NCBI GenBank assembly: GCA_043742865.1
Contig: JAYTXR010000037.1
Span: 1 to 41,295, forward strand
Reading direction: 5' to 3'
DNA: 41,295 nucleotides
Source: PALSA-911 sp043742865
Lineage (GTDB): Bacteria; Pseudomonadota; Alphaproteobacteria; Acetobacterales; Acetobacteraceae
Shown: positions 34,446-41,295 of the stretch, one piece after another
Numbering within the stretch: the first letter of the stretch is position 1
Layout: each line of letters opens with the position of its first letter
Program-made: the position numbers and the translations under genes
The notes under the pieces: model-generated
The model's database searches: none
What the model was told of the DNA's origin: nothing
The model's input: only the letters and a program-made list of their open reading frames with translations

Positions 34446-35152
34446 TCTGGGTTTCGCTTCTGGCCCTTTCGCTGGCGGCGCTGGCGCCGCTGATGCTGTC
34501 GCTGCTGCGCCGCTCCGCGACGCAAGGAAGGCGCAATTCCGCGTTGGCGCTGCATCATGCCCAGCTTGCCGAGCTGGACCGAGATGTGACCGAGGGCCGT
34601 ATCGCCGCCGCGGAACATGCCAGCGCGACGCTGGAAGTGCAGCGCCGGCTATTGGCGGTGGCCGACGCCGAGGATGTGCCGCCGACGGGGGCCCGGCGCT
34701 TTCCGCTGATCGCCGCGCTGACGCTGGTGCCGGCGTTGGCGCTTGGCCTCTATCTGATTGACGGCATACCGGACATGCCGGCCGCCCCCCATTCCCAGAT
34801 GGTGGCGGAGCAGACCGCGCGGGCCGCGCACGACGCGGTGCTGATCGATCAGCTGCGAGCGCGGCTCGCCGGGCTGGACCCGCATAACGAGTCGACCCGG
34901 CAGGGCTATATCCTGCTCGGCAACGCCCAAGCCAGCCGTGGCGACATGGCCGCGGCGGCGGCAGCCTGGGGCACCGCGTTGGCGGCGAAATACGACCCCA
35001 TGCTGGCCGCCGAGACCGCGGAAGCGCTGACCGAGGCGGCGGGACGGGTGACCGAGCCGGCGGCCTTGTTGTTCCGCGGCGCGTTGCAGACCGCCCCGAA
35101 CGATGCGCCCTGGCGGAAGATGGCGGAGCGCCGGCTGAACGAGGTCAGGTGA
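34442..35152 (+). CDS. ccmI: cytochrome c maturation protein CcmI
   Basis: A 236-residue protein with an N-terminal membrane helix, a cytosolic leucine-zipper-like loop (HHAQLAELDRDVTEGRIAAAEH), a second helix near residues 80-105, and a C-terminal TPR-like region. CcmI holds the apocytochrome c C-terminus and delivers it to CcmF/CcmH. It is shorter than long CcmI proteins (about 400 residues), so part of the TPR domain may be missing or encoded elsewhere. The last 8 bases overlap the convergent flippase gene. Confidence 0.85.
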   Translation: MIWVSLLALSLAALAPLMLSLLRRSATQGRRNSALALHHAQLAELDRDVTEGRIAAAEHASATLEVQRRLLAVADAEDVPPTGARRFPLIAALTLVPALALGLYLIDGIPDMPAAPHSQMVAEQTARAAHDAVLIDQLRARLAGLDPHNESTRQGYILLGNAQASRGDMAAAAAAWGTALAAKYDPMLAAETAEALTEAAGRVTEPAALLFRGALQTAPNDAPWRKMAERRLNEVR

Positions 35153-36653
35153 TGCGCCGGGATAGTCGTCCAATCAGCCGTCCCATCAGCCGCCCAAGCA
35201 TCGCGGTGCCATCCGCCTCGGTCCCCGCCGGCCGGCCGCTGGCGAGCCAGGCCAGCAGCAGCACCCCGATATAGACCCCGCCGCCCAGCGCGATCGCGCC
35301 AGCAAGCTGTGCCGCCAGTTCGCCGGCATTGCCTTCTATGGGCGTCCAACCGAGCCCGGCCCATACCAGGGCGGCGGCCATGCAGGCTGCCGCCAGCAGC
35401 CCGCGCCATATGTGCGAAAACAGCGCCCCGGCGCGCACATCGAACCGGGCAAGGGTCAGGCCGATATACAGCGCGTCCTCCACCACCACCGACACGGTGA
35501 CGGCGATTGCCGCCCCAAGCAGCCCGATCCGCGGCAGCAGCACGATCAGCAGCAGCACCCGTGCCGCCGCCGCCGCGACCGTGATCGCCAGCATCGTGCG
35601 CAACAGCGCGTGCGCGGAAAACAGCGTCCAGCCGATATACCCGAACACCGTCGCCGCACCGGTGATCGCCAGAATTTGCACCAGCGGGATCGCCGCCACC
35701 CAATTCGGCCCGAACGCCAGCCGAACCAGCGGGTCGGCCACCAGCGAGGCGCCGATGCCCGCCGGCAGGGTCAGCAGCGCCATCGCCGCGACCACGCGCA
35801 GATAGATATCGCCGGCCGACCCGCCCTGGTGGCGCGCTTCGGCAAAACCGGAGAACGCCGAGCGCGACAGCGGTTCGACCAGTTCGGTGGTCGGCAGTGC
35901 GGCGAGGTCCGCCCCTACCGACCAGACGCCCACCGGCCCGGTGCCGAGCAGACCGCCGATCAGCAGCGCGGAGCTGCGCTCGCGCAGCATCACCGCCATT
36001 GCGACCGCCCAGCTCCAAAGCGAATACCCGATCAGCCCCCGCCAGGCCGCTAGCGACAGGCGCGGGCGATACGGGTGCAGGCGATAGCTCAGCGCGACCC
36101 GGGATAACCGCATCGCCACGATGCCGACCACCAACGCCCAGTAGCTGTGCCAGATCCAGGCGACCGCGATCATCAGCGCGATGCTGGCCAGGCGCGGCAG
36201 GATCATTGAGACGAACTCGCGATGGAACGCGAAATCCCGGCGAAACTCCACCAGCCCGATATTGGTGAGCCCATCGATCGCCGCGCCGGCCGCCAGGACA
36301 TACAACACAGGGATCAGTCGCGGCTCCGAGACCCACTCCGCCGCCGGTCCCGCCAGTGCCGCCAGCCCCGCCGCCATGGCCAGCCCGCGCAGCAAATTCA
36401 GCGTGAACCCGGTATCGTACAAGCCGCGCCCTGGCTGATGCTCGCGCACCAGCGCGTCCTCGACCCCGACATACGCCATCGCCTCGATCGCCTGGGCGAA
36501 CCCGGTGGCCAGCGCCACCATGCCGAAATCCGCCGGCAGCAGCAGCCGCGCCAGCACCAGCGTGCTGATCAGCCCCAGGCCGCGCGTGGCCAGCCGCCAG
36601 CCGACAATCCAGCCGGCACCGGTGAAGATTTTGCTGTGCAGGGACCCGGTCAA
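35145..36653 (-). CDS. lipopolysaccharide/oligosaccharide flippase (Wzx/PST family)
   Basis: A 502-residue inner-membrane protein with about 12-14 hydrophobic segments. It is recognised by the N-terminal GWIVGWRLATRGLGLISTLVLARLLLPADFGMVALA, typical of polysaccharide transporters that flip lipid-linked sugars. No glycosyltransferase genes adjoin it here, so its substrate is unknown. The only start that covers the first helix is TTG at 36653, 10 bases after the stop of the upstream dehydrogenase; no good ribosome site is present, so coupling to the upstream gene is likely. Confidence 0.85.
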   Translation of the reverse strand: MTGSLHSKIFTGAGWIVGWRLATRGLGLISTLVLARLLLPADFGMVALATGFAQAIEAMAYVGVEDALVREHQPGRGLYDTGFTLNLLRGLAMAAGLAALAGPAAEWVSEPRLIPVLYVLAAGAAIDGLTNIGLVEFRRDFAFHREFVSMILPRLASIALMIAVAWIWHSYWALVVGIVAMRLSRVALSYRLHPYRPRLSLAAWRGLIGYSLWSWAVAMAVMLRERSSALLIGGLLGTGPVGVWSVGADLAALPTTELVEPLSRSAFSGFAEARHQGGSAGDIYLRVVAAMALLTLPAGIGASLVADPLVRLAFGPNWVAAIPLVQILAITGAATVFGYIGWTLFSAHALLRTMLAITVAAAAARVLLLIVLLPRIGLLGAAIAVTVSVVVEDALYIGLTLARFDVRAGALFSHIWRGLLAAACMAAALVWAGLGWTPIEGNAGELAAQLAGAIALGGGVYIGVLLLAWLASGRPAGTEADGTAMLGRLMGRLIGRLSRRIT

Positions 36654-36663
36654 GCCAGCGCCA

Positions 36664-37557
36664 TCACGCCGGTTCGGGCAGCTTGATTCCGGTCAGGGCC
36701 TGCCAGACCCGGATGACGAACGCATCGTCGCGGCCGCCATGTCCGGCGGCGGCTGCGGCCAGGAACAGCTGATGCGCGGCGGAAGCCATCGGCAGCGGAA
36801 AGGTCAGGCCGCGCGCCTGGTCCAGCACGATGCCAAGATCCTTGACGAAGATATTGACCGCCGAGGACGGCGTGTCGTCGCCGGCGAGGATATGCGGCAC
36901 CCGGTTCTGCCACATCCAGGAATTGCCGGCGGAGCTGCAGATCACCTCATACAGCGTGCGCGGGTCGGCACCGGCGCGGATGCCCAGCGCCAGCGCCTCG
37001 GCCGCGGTGGCGATATGCACGCCGGCCAGCAGCTGATTGACCATCTTCACCGTGCTGCCGATGCCGGCGGTGTCGCCCAGACGCCAGATTTTATCCCCGA
37101 TCGCGTCCAGCACCGGCTGCGCCCTGGCGAAAGCCGCCTCCGGACCGGACGCCATCACCGTCATCGTGCCGGCCCGCGCGCCGCCAGCACCCCCCGATAC
37201 CGGGGCGTCCAGCATCAGCAATCCGGCGGCGGTTATTTTCTGATCCAGCTGGCGCGCGGCCTCGGGTGCCACGGTGGTGCAGAGCAGTACCACCGTCCCG
37301 CCCGGCAGCCGGGAGGCGCAGCCGGCGGGGCCGAACAGCACGTCTTCGGCCTGGGCGGCGTTGACCACGAAGACGACCAATGCCTCCAAATCCGCCGGCA
37401 GCTCCGCAGCACTGGCCACCGCCGATCCGCCGGCGGCGGTCAGCTCGGCACGCGCGGCCTCGCGCAGTTCGCAGCCGGTCACCTGATGCTGGGATTTCAG
37501 CAGGTTCAGGGCCGCCCCCATGCCCATCGAACCGAGGCCGATCACGCCGACTTTCAT
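36664..37557 (-). CDS. ltnD: L-threonate dehydrogenase-like (beta-hydroxyacid dehydrogenase family)
   Basis: A 297-residue NAD-dependent beta-hydroxyacid dehydrogenase. The N-terminal loop is GLGSMGMG (7-14), then DAPVSGGAGGARAGTMTVMASG (substrate loop), GSTVKMVNQLLAGVH with catalytic Lys171, and AGNSWMWQNRVPH and VNIFVKDLG. The last two, with VVNAAQAEDVLFG, are typical of the L-threonate dehydrogenase (LtnD) subgroup rather than 3-hydroxyisobutyrate dehydrogenase. The partner genes of threonate catabolism (a kinase, a class II aldolase) are not next to it, so the substrate is uncertain. ATG 37557 follows GGAG. Confidence 0.82.
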   Translation of the reverse strand: MKVGVIGLGSMGMGAALNLLKSQHQVTGCELREAARAELTAAGGSAVASAAELPADLEALVVFVVNAAQAEDVLFGPAGCASRLPGGTVVLLCTTVAPEAARQLDQKITAAGLLMLDAPVSGGAGGARAGTMTVMASGPEAAFARAQPVLDAIGDKIWRLGDTAGIGSTVKMVNQLLAGVHIATAAEALALGIRAGADPRTLYEVICSSAGNSWMWQNRVPHILAGDDTPSSAVNIFVKDLGIVLDQARGLTFPLPMASAAHQLFLAAAAAGHGGRDDAFVIRVWQALTGIKLPEPA

Positions 37558-37570
37558 CCGCTTTCTCCGA

Positions 37571-38524
37571 TTATAAACGTCCCTGGCGAAACCGCTCGAC
37601 CGCGGCGACCAGCGCGCGGCGCACGCCCGGTTCCAGCGCGGAGTGCCCGGCATCCGCCACCACGGTCAGGCTCGCATTGGGCCAGGCATCCGCCAGATCG
37701 AAGGCGGAGCGGGCCGGGCAAACCATGTCGTAGCGGCCCTGCACGATCTCCGCCGGGATGCGCGCGATCCGGTCCATGTGGCCGAGCAGGCCCGCTTGCG
37801 GCAGGAACAGCCTGTGGGCGAAGTAGTGCGCCTCGATCCGCGCCAGGCCGAGGGCGGTGCGGTCCTGGGCGAACGCCGCGACCGTGTCGGGGCTTGGCAG
37901 CAGCGTGCTGCAGGAACCCTCGTAAATCGACCAGGCGCGCGCCGCCTGCATATGGATCGCTGGATCTGGATCGGTAAGCCGCCGCAGATAGGCGCCCAGC
38001 AGATCGCCGCGCTCCGCCTCGGGGATGAAGCCGGCGAAGGCCGCATGGATGTCGGGAAAGATCGCGGCCAGGCCGTGCAGGAACCACTCGACCTCGGTAT
38101 CGCGACCCAGGAACACCCCGCGCAGCACCGCGCCGAGCACGCGGTCCGGATGCGCCTGGGCGTAGGCCAGCGCCAGCGTGGACCCCCAGGAGCCGCCGAA
38201 CAGCAGCCAGGCATCGATGTTCAGATACCGGCGCAGCGTTTCGATATCGTCCACCAGATCGGGCGTGGTGTTCTGCGTCAGGCTACCCAGCGGGCGCGAC
38301 CGGCCGGCGCCGCGCTGGTCGAAGATGACCACGCGCCAGAACGCCGGATCGAAGAAGCGGCGATGCACGATGCCCGCGCCCGCCCCCGGGCCGCCATGCA
38401 GGAACAGCACCGGCCGCCCCCTCGGGTTGCCCACCTGCTCCCAGTACATGACATGGCCGGCCGACAGCGGCAGATAGCCGGTTTCGAACGGGCCGATTTC
38501 AGGAAACAGGTCGCCACGGGGCAT
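37571..38524 (-). CDS. pip: proline iminopeptidase
   Basis: A 317-residue cytosolic alpha/beta hydrolase of peptidase family S33 that removes N-terminal proline. HGGPGAGAG is the oxyanion motif, FDQRGAGRS follows, and nucleophile Ser112 lies in GGSWGSTLALAYAQAHP. The acid is probably in GRYDMVCP, and the histidine in ADAGHSALEPG. ATG 38524 (MPRGDLFPEI) is chosen from the family N-terminus. It lies 13 bases before the dehydrogenase gene and is divergent from the DUF423 gene, 63 bases away. Confidence 0.93.
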   Translation of the reverse strand: MPRGDLFPEIGPFETGYLPLSAGHVMYWEQVGNPRGRPVLFLHGGPGAGAGIVHRRFFDPAFWRVVIFDQRGAGRSRPLGSLTQNTTPDLVDDIETLRRYLNIDAWLLFGGSWGSTLALAYAQAHPDRVLGAVLRGVFLGRDTEVEWFLHGLAAIFPDIHAAFAGFIPEAERGDLLGAYLRRLTDPDPAIHMQAARAWSIYEGSCSTLLPSPDTVAAFAQDRTALGLARIEAHYFAHRLFLPQAGLLGHMDRIARIPAEIVQGRYDMVCPARSAFDLADAWPNASLTVVADAGHSALEPGVRRALVAAVERFRQGRL

Positions 38525-38587
38525 GGGGCCGATTGTATAGACGGGCCGCGCATGGCGGAACAGCGACGCGGCAGGTAGGATCGGGGA

Positions 38588-38989
38588 ATGCGCCAACATC
38601 TGTTTCGGCTCTGGATCGCCGCCGGCGCGGCCGCAGGCTTGCTCGGCGTCGCGATGGCCGCGTTCACTTCACATGCGAGTGTGGACCCGGCCGCCCGGGC
38701 CATGCTGCACAGCGCCGTGGAGATGCAGTTTTGGCACGCGCTGGCGCTGATCGCGGTGGGGGTCTGGGCTCGCTTCGGGGACGGCCGCATTGGAGATGGT
38801 CGAGTTGGGGGCGGTATTTTGGCCCACTGGGCCGGCGGCGCGTTGTTGCTCGGGATGCTCGGTTTTTGCGGCGGCATATACTCCCTTGCGTTGCTCGGTA
38901 TCCGGCTGCCGATGGTCGCACCCGCCGGGGGCACCCTGTTGATGATCGGCTGGGCGCTGTTCGGATTTTCCGCCCTGCGCGCCCGATGA
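38588..38989 (+). CDS. DUF423 family membrane protein
   Basis: A 133-residue inner-membrane protein with four hydrophobic segments, like YgdD. It is recognised by GAAAGLLGVAMAAFTSHA, the MQFWHALALI segment, GGIYSLALLG and the C-terminal APAGGTLLMIGWALFGFSALR. The second loop carries a repetitive Gly/Arg stretch (GDGRIGDGRVGGG). The function is unknown, although it is very often next to an rRNA methyltransferase gene of the RlmM type, as here. The stop overlaps the next start as ATGA. Confidence 0.9.
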   Translation: MRQHLFRLWIAAGAAAGLLGVAMAAFTSHASVDPAARAMLHSAVEMQFWHALALIAVGVWARFGDGRIGDGRVGGGILAHWAGGALLLGMLGFCGGIYSLALLGIRLPMVAPAGGTLLMIGWALFGFSALRAR

Positions 38990-39909
38990 ATGTGCATGCC
39001 GCCTATTTGGCGGCCGAAGGTTTTGAAGCCGTGCTGGCGGAAGAACTGCAGCGCCGCGGCGTCGCGGTCAGCGCCTGGCATGGCCGGCTGGCGCTGTCGC
39101 CGGACCCGCCGATCGAACCGGCCTGGGCGCTGGAGGTCTGGACCGCGCCGAGGCAAATCGCCTGCGCCTCGGTGAAGGACGCCGCCGACGCGCTACGCGC
39201 CATTCAGCGCAACTGGGCGGGCTATCCGGTGGTGAATTTTCGCCGCGCCGCGCTGATCGCCGACCGGCTGCCGCCGGTCAAGGCGTCCCCCCTCGTTTTC
39301 CCCGAACCCGCGCCGACCGGGCATCTGGGCGCCTGGACCTTGCTCGCGCCCGATCTGATGCTGGCCAGCCCGACCAAGACCAGCCCGTTCGTCAACGGCG
39401 AATGCCGCTTCGTCGAGGACCACATAGGCCCGCCCAGCCGTGCCTATCTGAAGCTGTGGGAGGCCTGCACCCGGCTCGGCTGGTATCCGCAGCCCGGCGA
39501 AACCTGCCTGGACCTCGGCGCCTCACCGGGCGGCTGGACCTGGGCTCTGGCTGAACTCGGCGCCAGCGTGACCGCCATCGACCGGGCGCCGCTCGACCCC
39601 AGGGTTGCCGCGCGCGCCAACGTCACTACCCGCCAGCAAAGCGCGTTCGCCCTGGAGCCGGAGAAAGTCGACTGGCTGTTCAGCGACATCATCGCCTACC
39701 CGGACCGCCTGCTGGCGCTGATTCAACGCTGGATCGCCGCCGACGCCCCGCAACACATCCTTTGTACGATCAAGTTCCAGGGCGCCACGGACCACGCCAC
39801 CGCCGAGACCCTGGCCGCCATTCCGGGCAGCCGGTTGCTGCATCTGTCCCATAACCGCCACGAACTGACCTATGCCTGGACCAAACCGGCGGGTTCCGGC
39901 ACAGGATAA
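38986..39909 (+). CDS. RlmM-like 23S rRNA 2'-O-methyltransferase
   Basis: A 307-residue protein with an N-terminal THUMP-like region and a C-terminal RrmJ/FtsJ methyltransferase domain. The SAM motif is CLDLGASPGGWTW (174-186), SDIIAYP is the second acidic catalytic position, and TIKFQG carries Lys263. RlmM methylates C2498 of 23S rRNA in E. coli; alphaproteobacterial versions are shorter and their target base has to be assumed. The start overlaps DUF423 by ATGA. The stop lies 7 bases from the convergent rluB. Confidence 0.85.
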   Translation: MNVHAAYLAAEGFEAVLAEELQRRGVAVSAWHGRLALSPDPPIEPAWALEVWTAPRQIACASVKDAADALRAIQRNWAGYPVVNFRRAALIADRLPPVKASPLVFPEPAPTGHLGAWTLLAPDLMLASPTKTSPFVNGECRFVEDHIGPPSRAYLKLWEACTRLGWYPQPGETCLDLGASPGGWTWALAELGASVTAIDRAPLDPRVAARANVTTRQQSAFALEPEKVDWLFSDIIAYPDRLLALIQRWIAADAPQHILCTIKFQGATDHATAETLAAIPGSRLLHLSHNRHELTYAWTKPAGSGTG

Positions 39910-39916
39910 TTCCGCT

Positions 39917-40729
39917 TCACTCCGCCCCCCGACGCGGCCGCTTCGGCGCCGCGCCGGCATCGCCGGCATCGGCGGGGAGCTGTTCGCGCAAAGTTTTCGC
40001 CGGCACTTCCTCGACGTCGCCTTTGTTCAGGGTGCCCAGCTGAAACGGGCCATAGGCGATGCGGATCAGCCGGGTCACCTGCAAACCCAGATGGTTCATC
40101 ACCTTGCGGATTTCCCGGTTGCGGCCTTCGCGCAGCGAGACCGTGAGCCAGGCGTTTTCGCCCTTGCGGGAGTCCAGCCCCGCCTCGATCGGGCCGTAGC
40201 GGATGCCGTCCACGACAACGCCCTTGGCCAGCGCCGCCAGCTCCGCCGGATCGACCACGCCATGCGCGCGCACCCGGTAGCGGCGGAGCCAGCCGGTGGC
40301 GGGCAGTTCCAGCCGGCGGGCCAGACCGCCGTCATTGGTCAGCAGCAGCAGACCTTCGCTGTTCAAATCCAGCCGGCCGACGCTGACCACGCGCGGCAAA
40401 TGGGGCGGCAGCTTGGCGAACACCGTCGGGCGGTCCTCGGGGTCGCGATGCGTGGTCACCAGGCCGTCCGGCTTGTGGTAGCGCCACAGGCGGGTGCGTT
40501 CGGGTTCATCGACCAGCTTGCCGCCGACGGTGACCAGATCGCCTGGCGTGACGAACGTCGCGGGGTGTTTGATCACCAAATTGTTGATGCGAACTTTGCC
40601 CTGGGTCAGCAGAATTTCGGCATCGCGGCGGCTGGCGACGCCGGCGCGGGCCAGCCATTTGGCGATCCGTTCGCCGCGTTCAGGCTGCTCGGCGCGTTCC
40701 GGCTTTGGCTCGTCCGGTGCGTCGGTCAT
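39917..40729 (-). CDS. rluB: 23S/16S rRNA pseudouridine synthase (RluB/RsuA family)
   Basis: A 270-residue enzyme that isomerises uridine in ribosomal RNA. An S4 RNA-binding domain (about residues 20-65, RIAKWLARAGVASRRDAE) precedes the catalytic domain with SVGRLDLNSEGLLLLTND (Asp121 nucleophile) and REGRNREIRKV. The C-terminal tail is Pro/Ala/Arg-rich. The ATG forms an ATGA overlap with the upstream peptidase C26 gene. RluB is the best match by layout; RluE or RsuA cannot be excluded. Confidence 0.92.
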   Translation of the reverse strand: MTDAPDEPKPERAEQPERGERIAKWLARAGVASRRDAEILLTQGKVRINNLVIKHPATFVTPGDLVTVGGKLVDEPERTRLWRYHKPDGLVTTHRDPEDRPTVFAKLPPHLPRVVSVGRLDLNSEGLLLLTNDGGLARRLELPATGWLRRYRVRAHGVVDPAELAALAKGVVVDGIRYGPIEAGLDSRKGENAWLTVSLREGRNREIRKVMNHLGLQVTRLIRIAYGPFQLGTLNKGDVEEVPAKTLREQLPADAGDAGAAPKRPRRGAE

Positions 40730-41295
40730 GCGGCGCAGGCCGCGATCAGCGCGTCGAAGATGCGCCGGTCGCCGGGGTCGATGAAGAATTCCGGGTGCCA
40801 TTGGACACCCAGGCAGAACCGGTAGCGCGCATCCTCCACCCCCTCGATCACCGTGTCGGCGGCGGTGGCGTTGACGATCGCGTGCGGGCCAGGATCGGCC
40901 ACGGCCTGGTGGTGGGCGGAGTTCACCTGCATGGAAGTGGCGCCGACGATCCGATGCAGCCTGGTGCCGGGCACCACCGCAACTGCGTGGCCGGGCTCAT
41001 GGCGGGGGTTGGGCTGTTCGTGTTCCAACGCCCCGGCGATGCTGTCGGGGATGTGCTGGATCAGGCGGCCGCCGAGTGCCACGGCCAGCAGCTGCTGGCC
41101 GCCGCAGATGCCTAGCACCGGCAGGTTGCGTTCCAGCGCGCCGGTGGTCAGCGCCAGTTCGGCGGCGGTGCGGGCTTCCTTCAGCGTGACGGTGGCATGC
41201 CTTTGCCCCCCGCCATACAGCGCCGGATCGACATCGAATGCGCCGCCAGTGACCACCAGCGCGTCGATCGTGTCCAGATAGGCGCCGGCCAGCGC
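40726..41295 (-). CDS. gamma-glutamyl hydrolase, peptidase C26 family (partial)
   Basis: The 3' 189 codons of a class I glutamine-amidotransferase-like hydrolase (PuuD/gamma-glutamyl-GABA hydrolase group). The nucleophile elbow is GICGGQQL, the VQWHPE motif carries the histidine and glutamate, and VTGGAFDVDPALYG is the early strand. The gene continues beyond the right edge, so the start is not in this window. The family removes gamma-glutamyl groups during polyamine breakdown, but puu partners were not seen. It overlaps the pseudouridine synthase gene by ATGA. Confidence 0.9.
   Translation of the reverse strand, partial: ALAGAYLDTIDALVVTGGAFDVDPALYGGGQRHATVTLKEARTAAELALTTGALERNLPVLGICGGQQLLAVALGGRLIQHIPDSIAGALEHEQPNPRHEPGHAVAVVPGTRLHRIVGATSMQVNSAHHQAVADPGPHAIVNATAADTVIEGVEDARYRFCLGVQWHPEFFIDPGDRRIFDALIAACAA

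Overview
The window is a GC-rich, densely coded stretch of chromosome. It most likely comes from an alphaproteobacterium of the Rhodospirillales, and Acetobacteraceae is my best guess. That placement is inferred from overall base composition, a fused-type malic enzyme (maeB) divergent from mutS-glnD, a system I cytochrome c maturation operon, and chains of genes joined by 4-base ATGA overlaps. No rRNA, tRNA, CRISPR array, integrase or intact insertion sequence was seen.

Layout. (1) 115-5074: an acyl-CoA/ketone-type metabolic group made of a quinone oxidoreductase-like protein, an alpha/beta hydrolase, a DUF35 zinc-ribbon/OB protein and a thiolase-like protein. It is split by a lower-GC orphan PD-(D/E)XK nuclease gene lying beside a MITE/REP-like repeat. 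(2) 5080-9928, minus strand: a tightly coupled five-gene cassette of acyl carrier protein, ketosynthase, type III polyketide synthase, SAM methyltransferase and FAD oxidoreductase. The last protein is fused in frame, through a signal-like membrane segment, to a DUF2147 domain. The gene set resembles the synthase/methyltransferase/flavoprotein logic of phenolic-lipid (alkylresorcinol/alkylquinone) operons, with its own ACP and ketosynthase to supply the starter. This is the most interesting system in the window. (3) 10056-19983: an MFS transporter with a suspicious start, maeB, an inverted repeat, mutS, glnD and a secreted FAS1 protein ending in a strong hairpin. (4) 19982-24957: a ferredoxin reductase divergent from a Rieske ferredoxin, DUF1203, and two overlapping amidohydrolases. 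This looks like a redox-plus-hydrolase catabolic module whose terminal oxygenase is not present here. (5) 25018-29851: aquaporin Z, DUF1993, a decayed hicA-hicB toxin-antitoxin locus, acetyl-CoA synthetase with six 15-bp tandem repeats upstream, and a Rieske protein coupled to an EVE-domain protein. (6) 29948-35152: ccmCDEFGHI, seven overlapping genes for heme delivery and ligation to c-type cytochromes; ccmA and ccmB are not adjacent. (7) 35145-41295: a polysaccharide flippase, an L-threonate-dehydrogenase-like enzyme, proline iminopeptidase, DUF423, an RlmM-like rRNA methyltransferase, an RluB-type pseudouridine synthase, and a partial peptidase C26 family gene running off the right edge.

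Start sites were chosen from conserved N-termini, ribosome-binding sites and overlaps with the preceding gene. Functions come from motifs recognised by eye; no database search was run.
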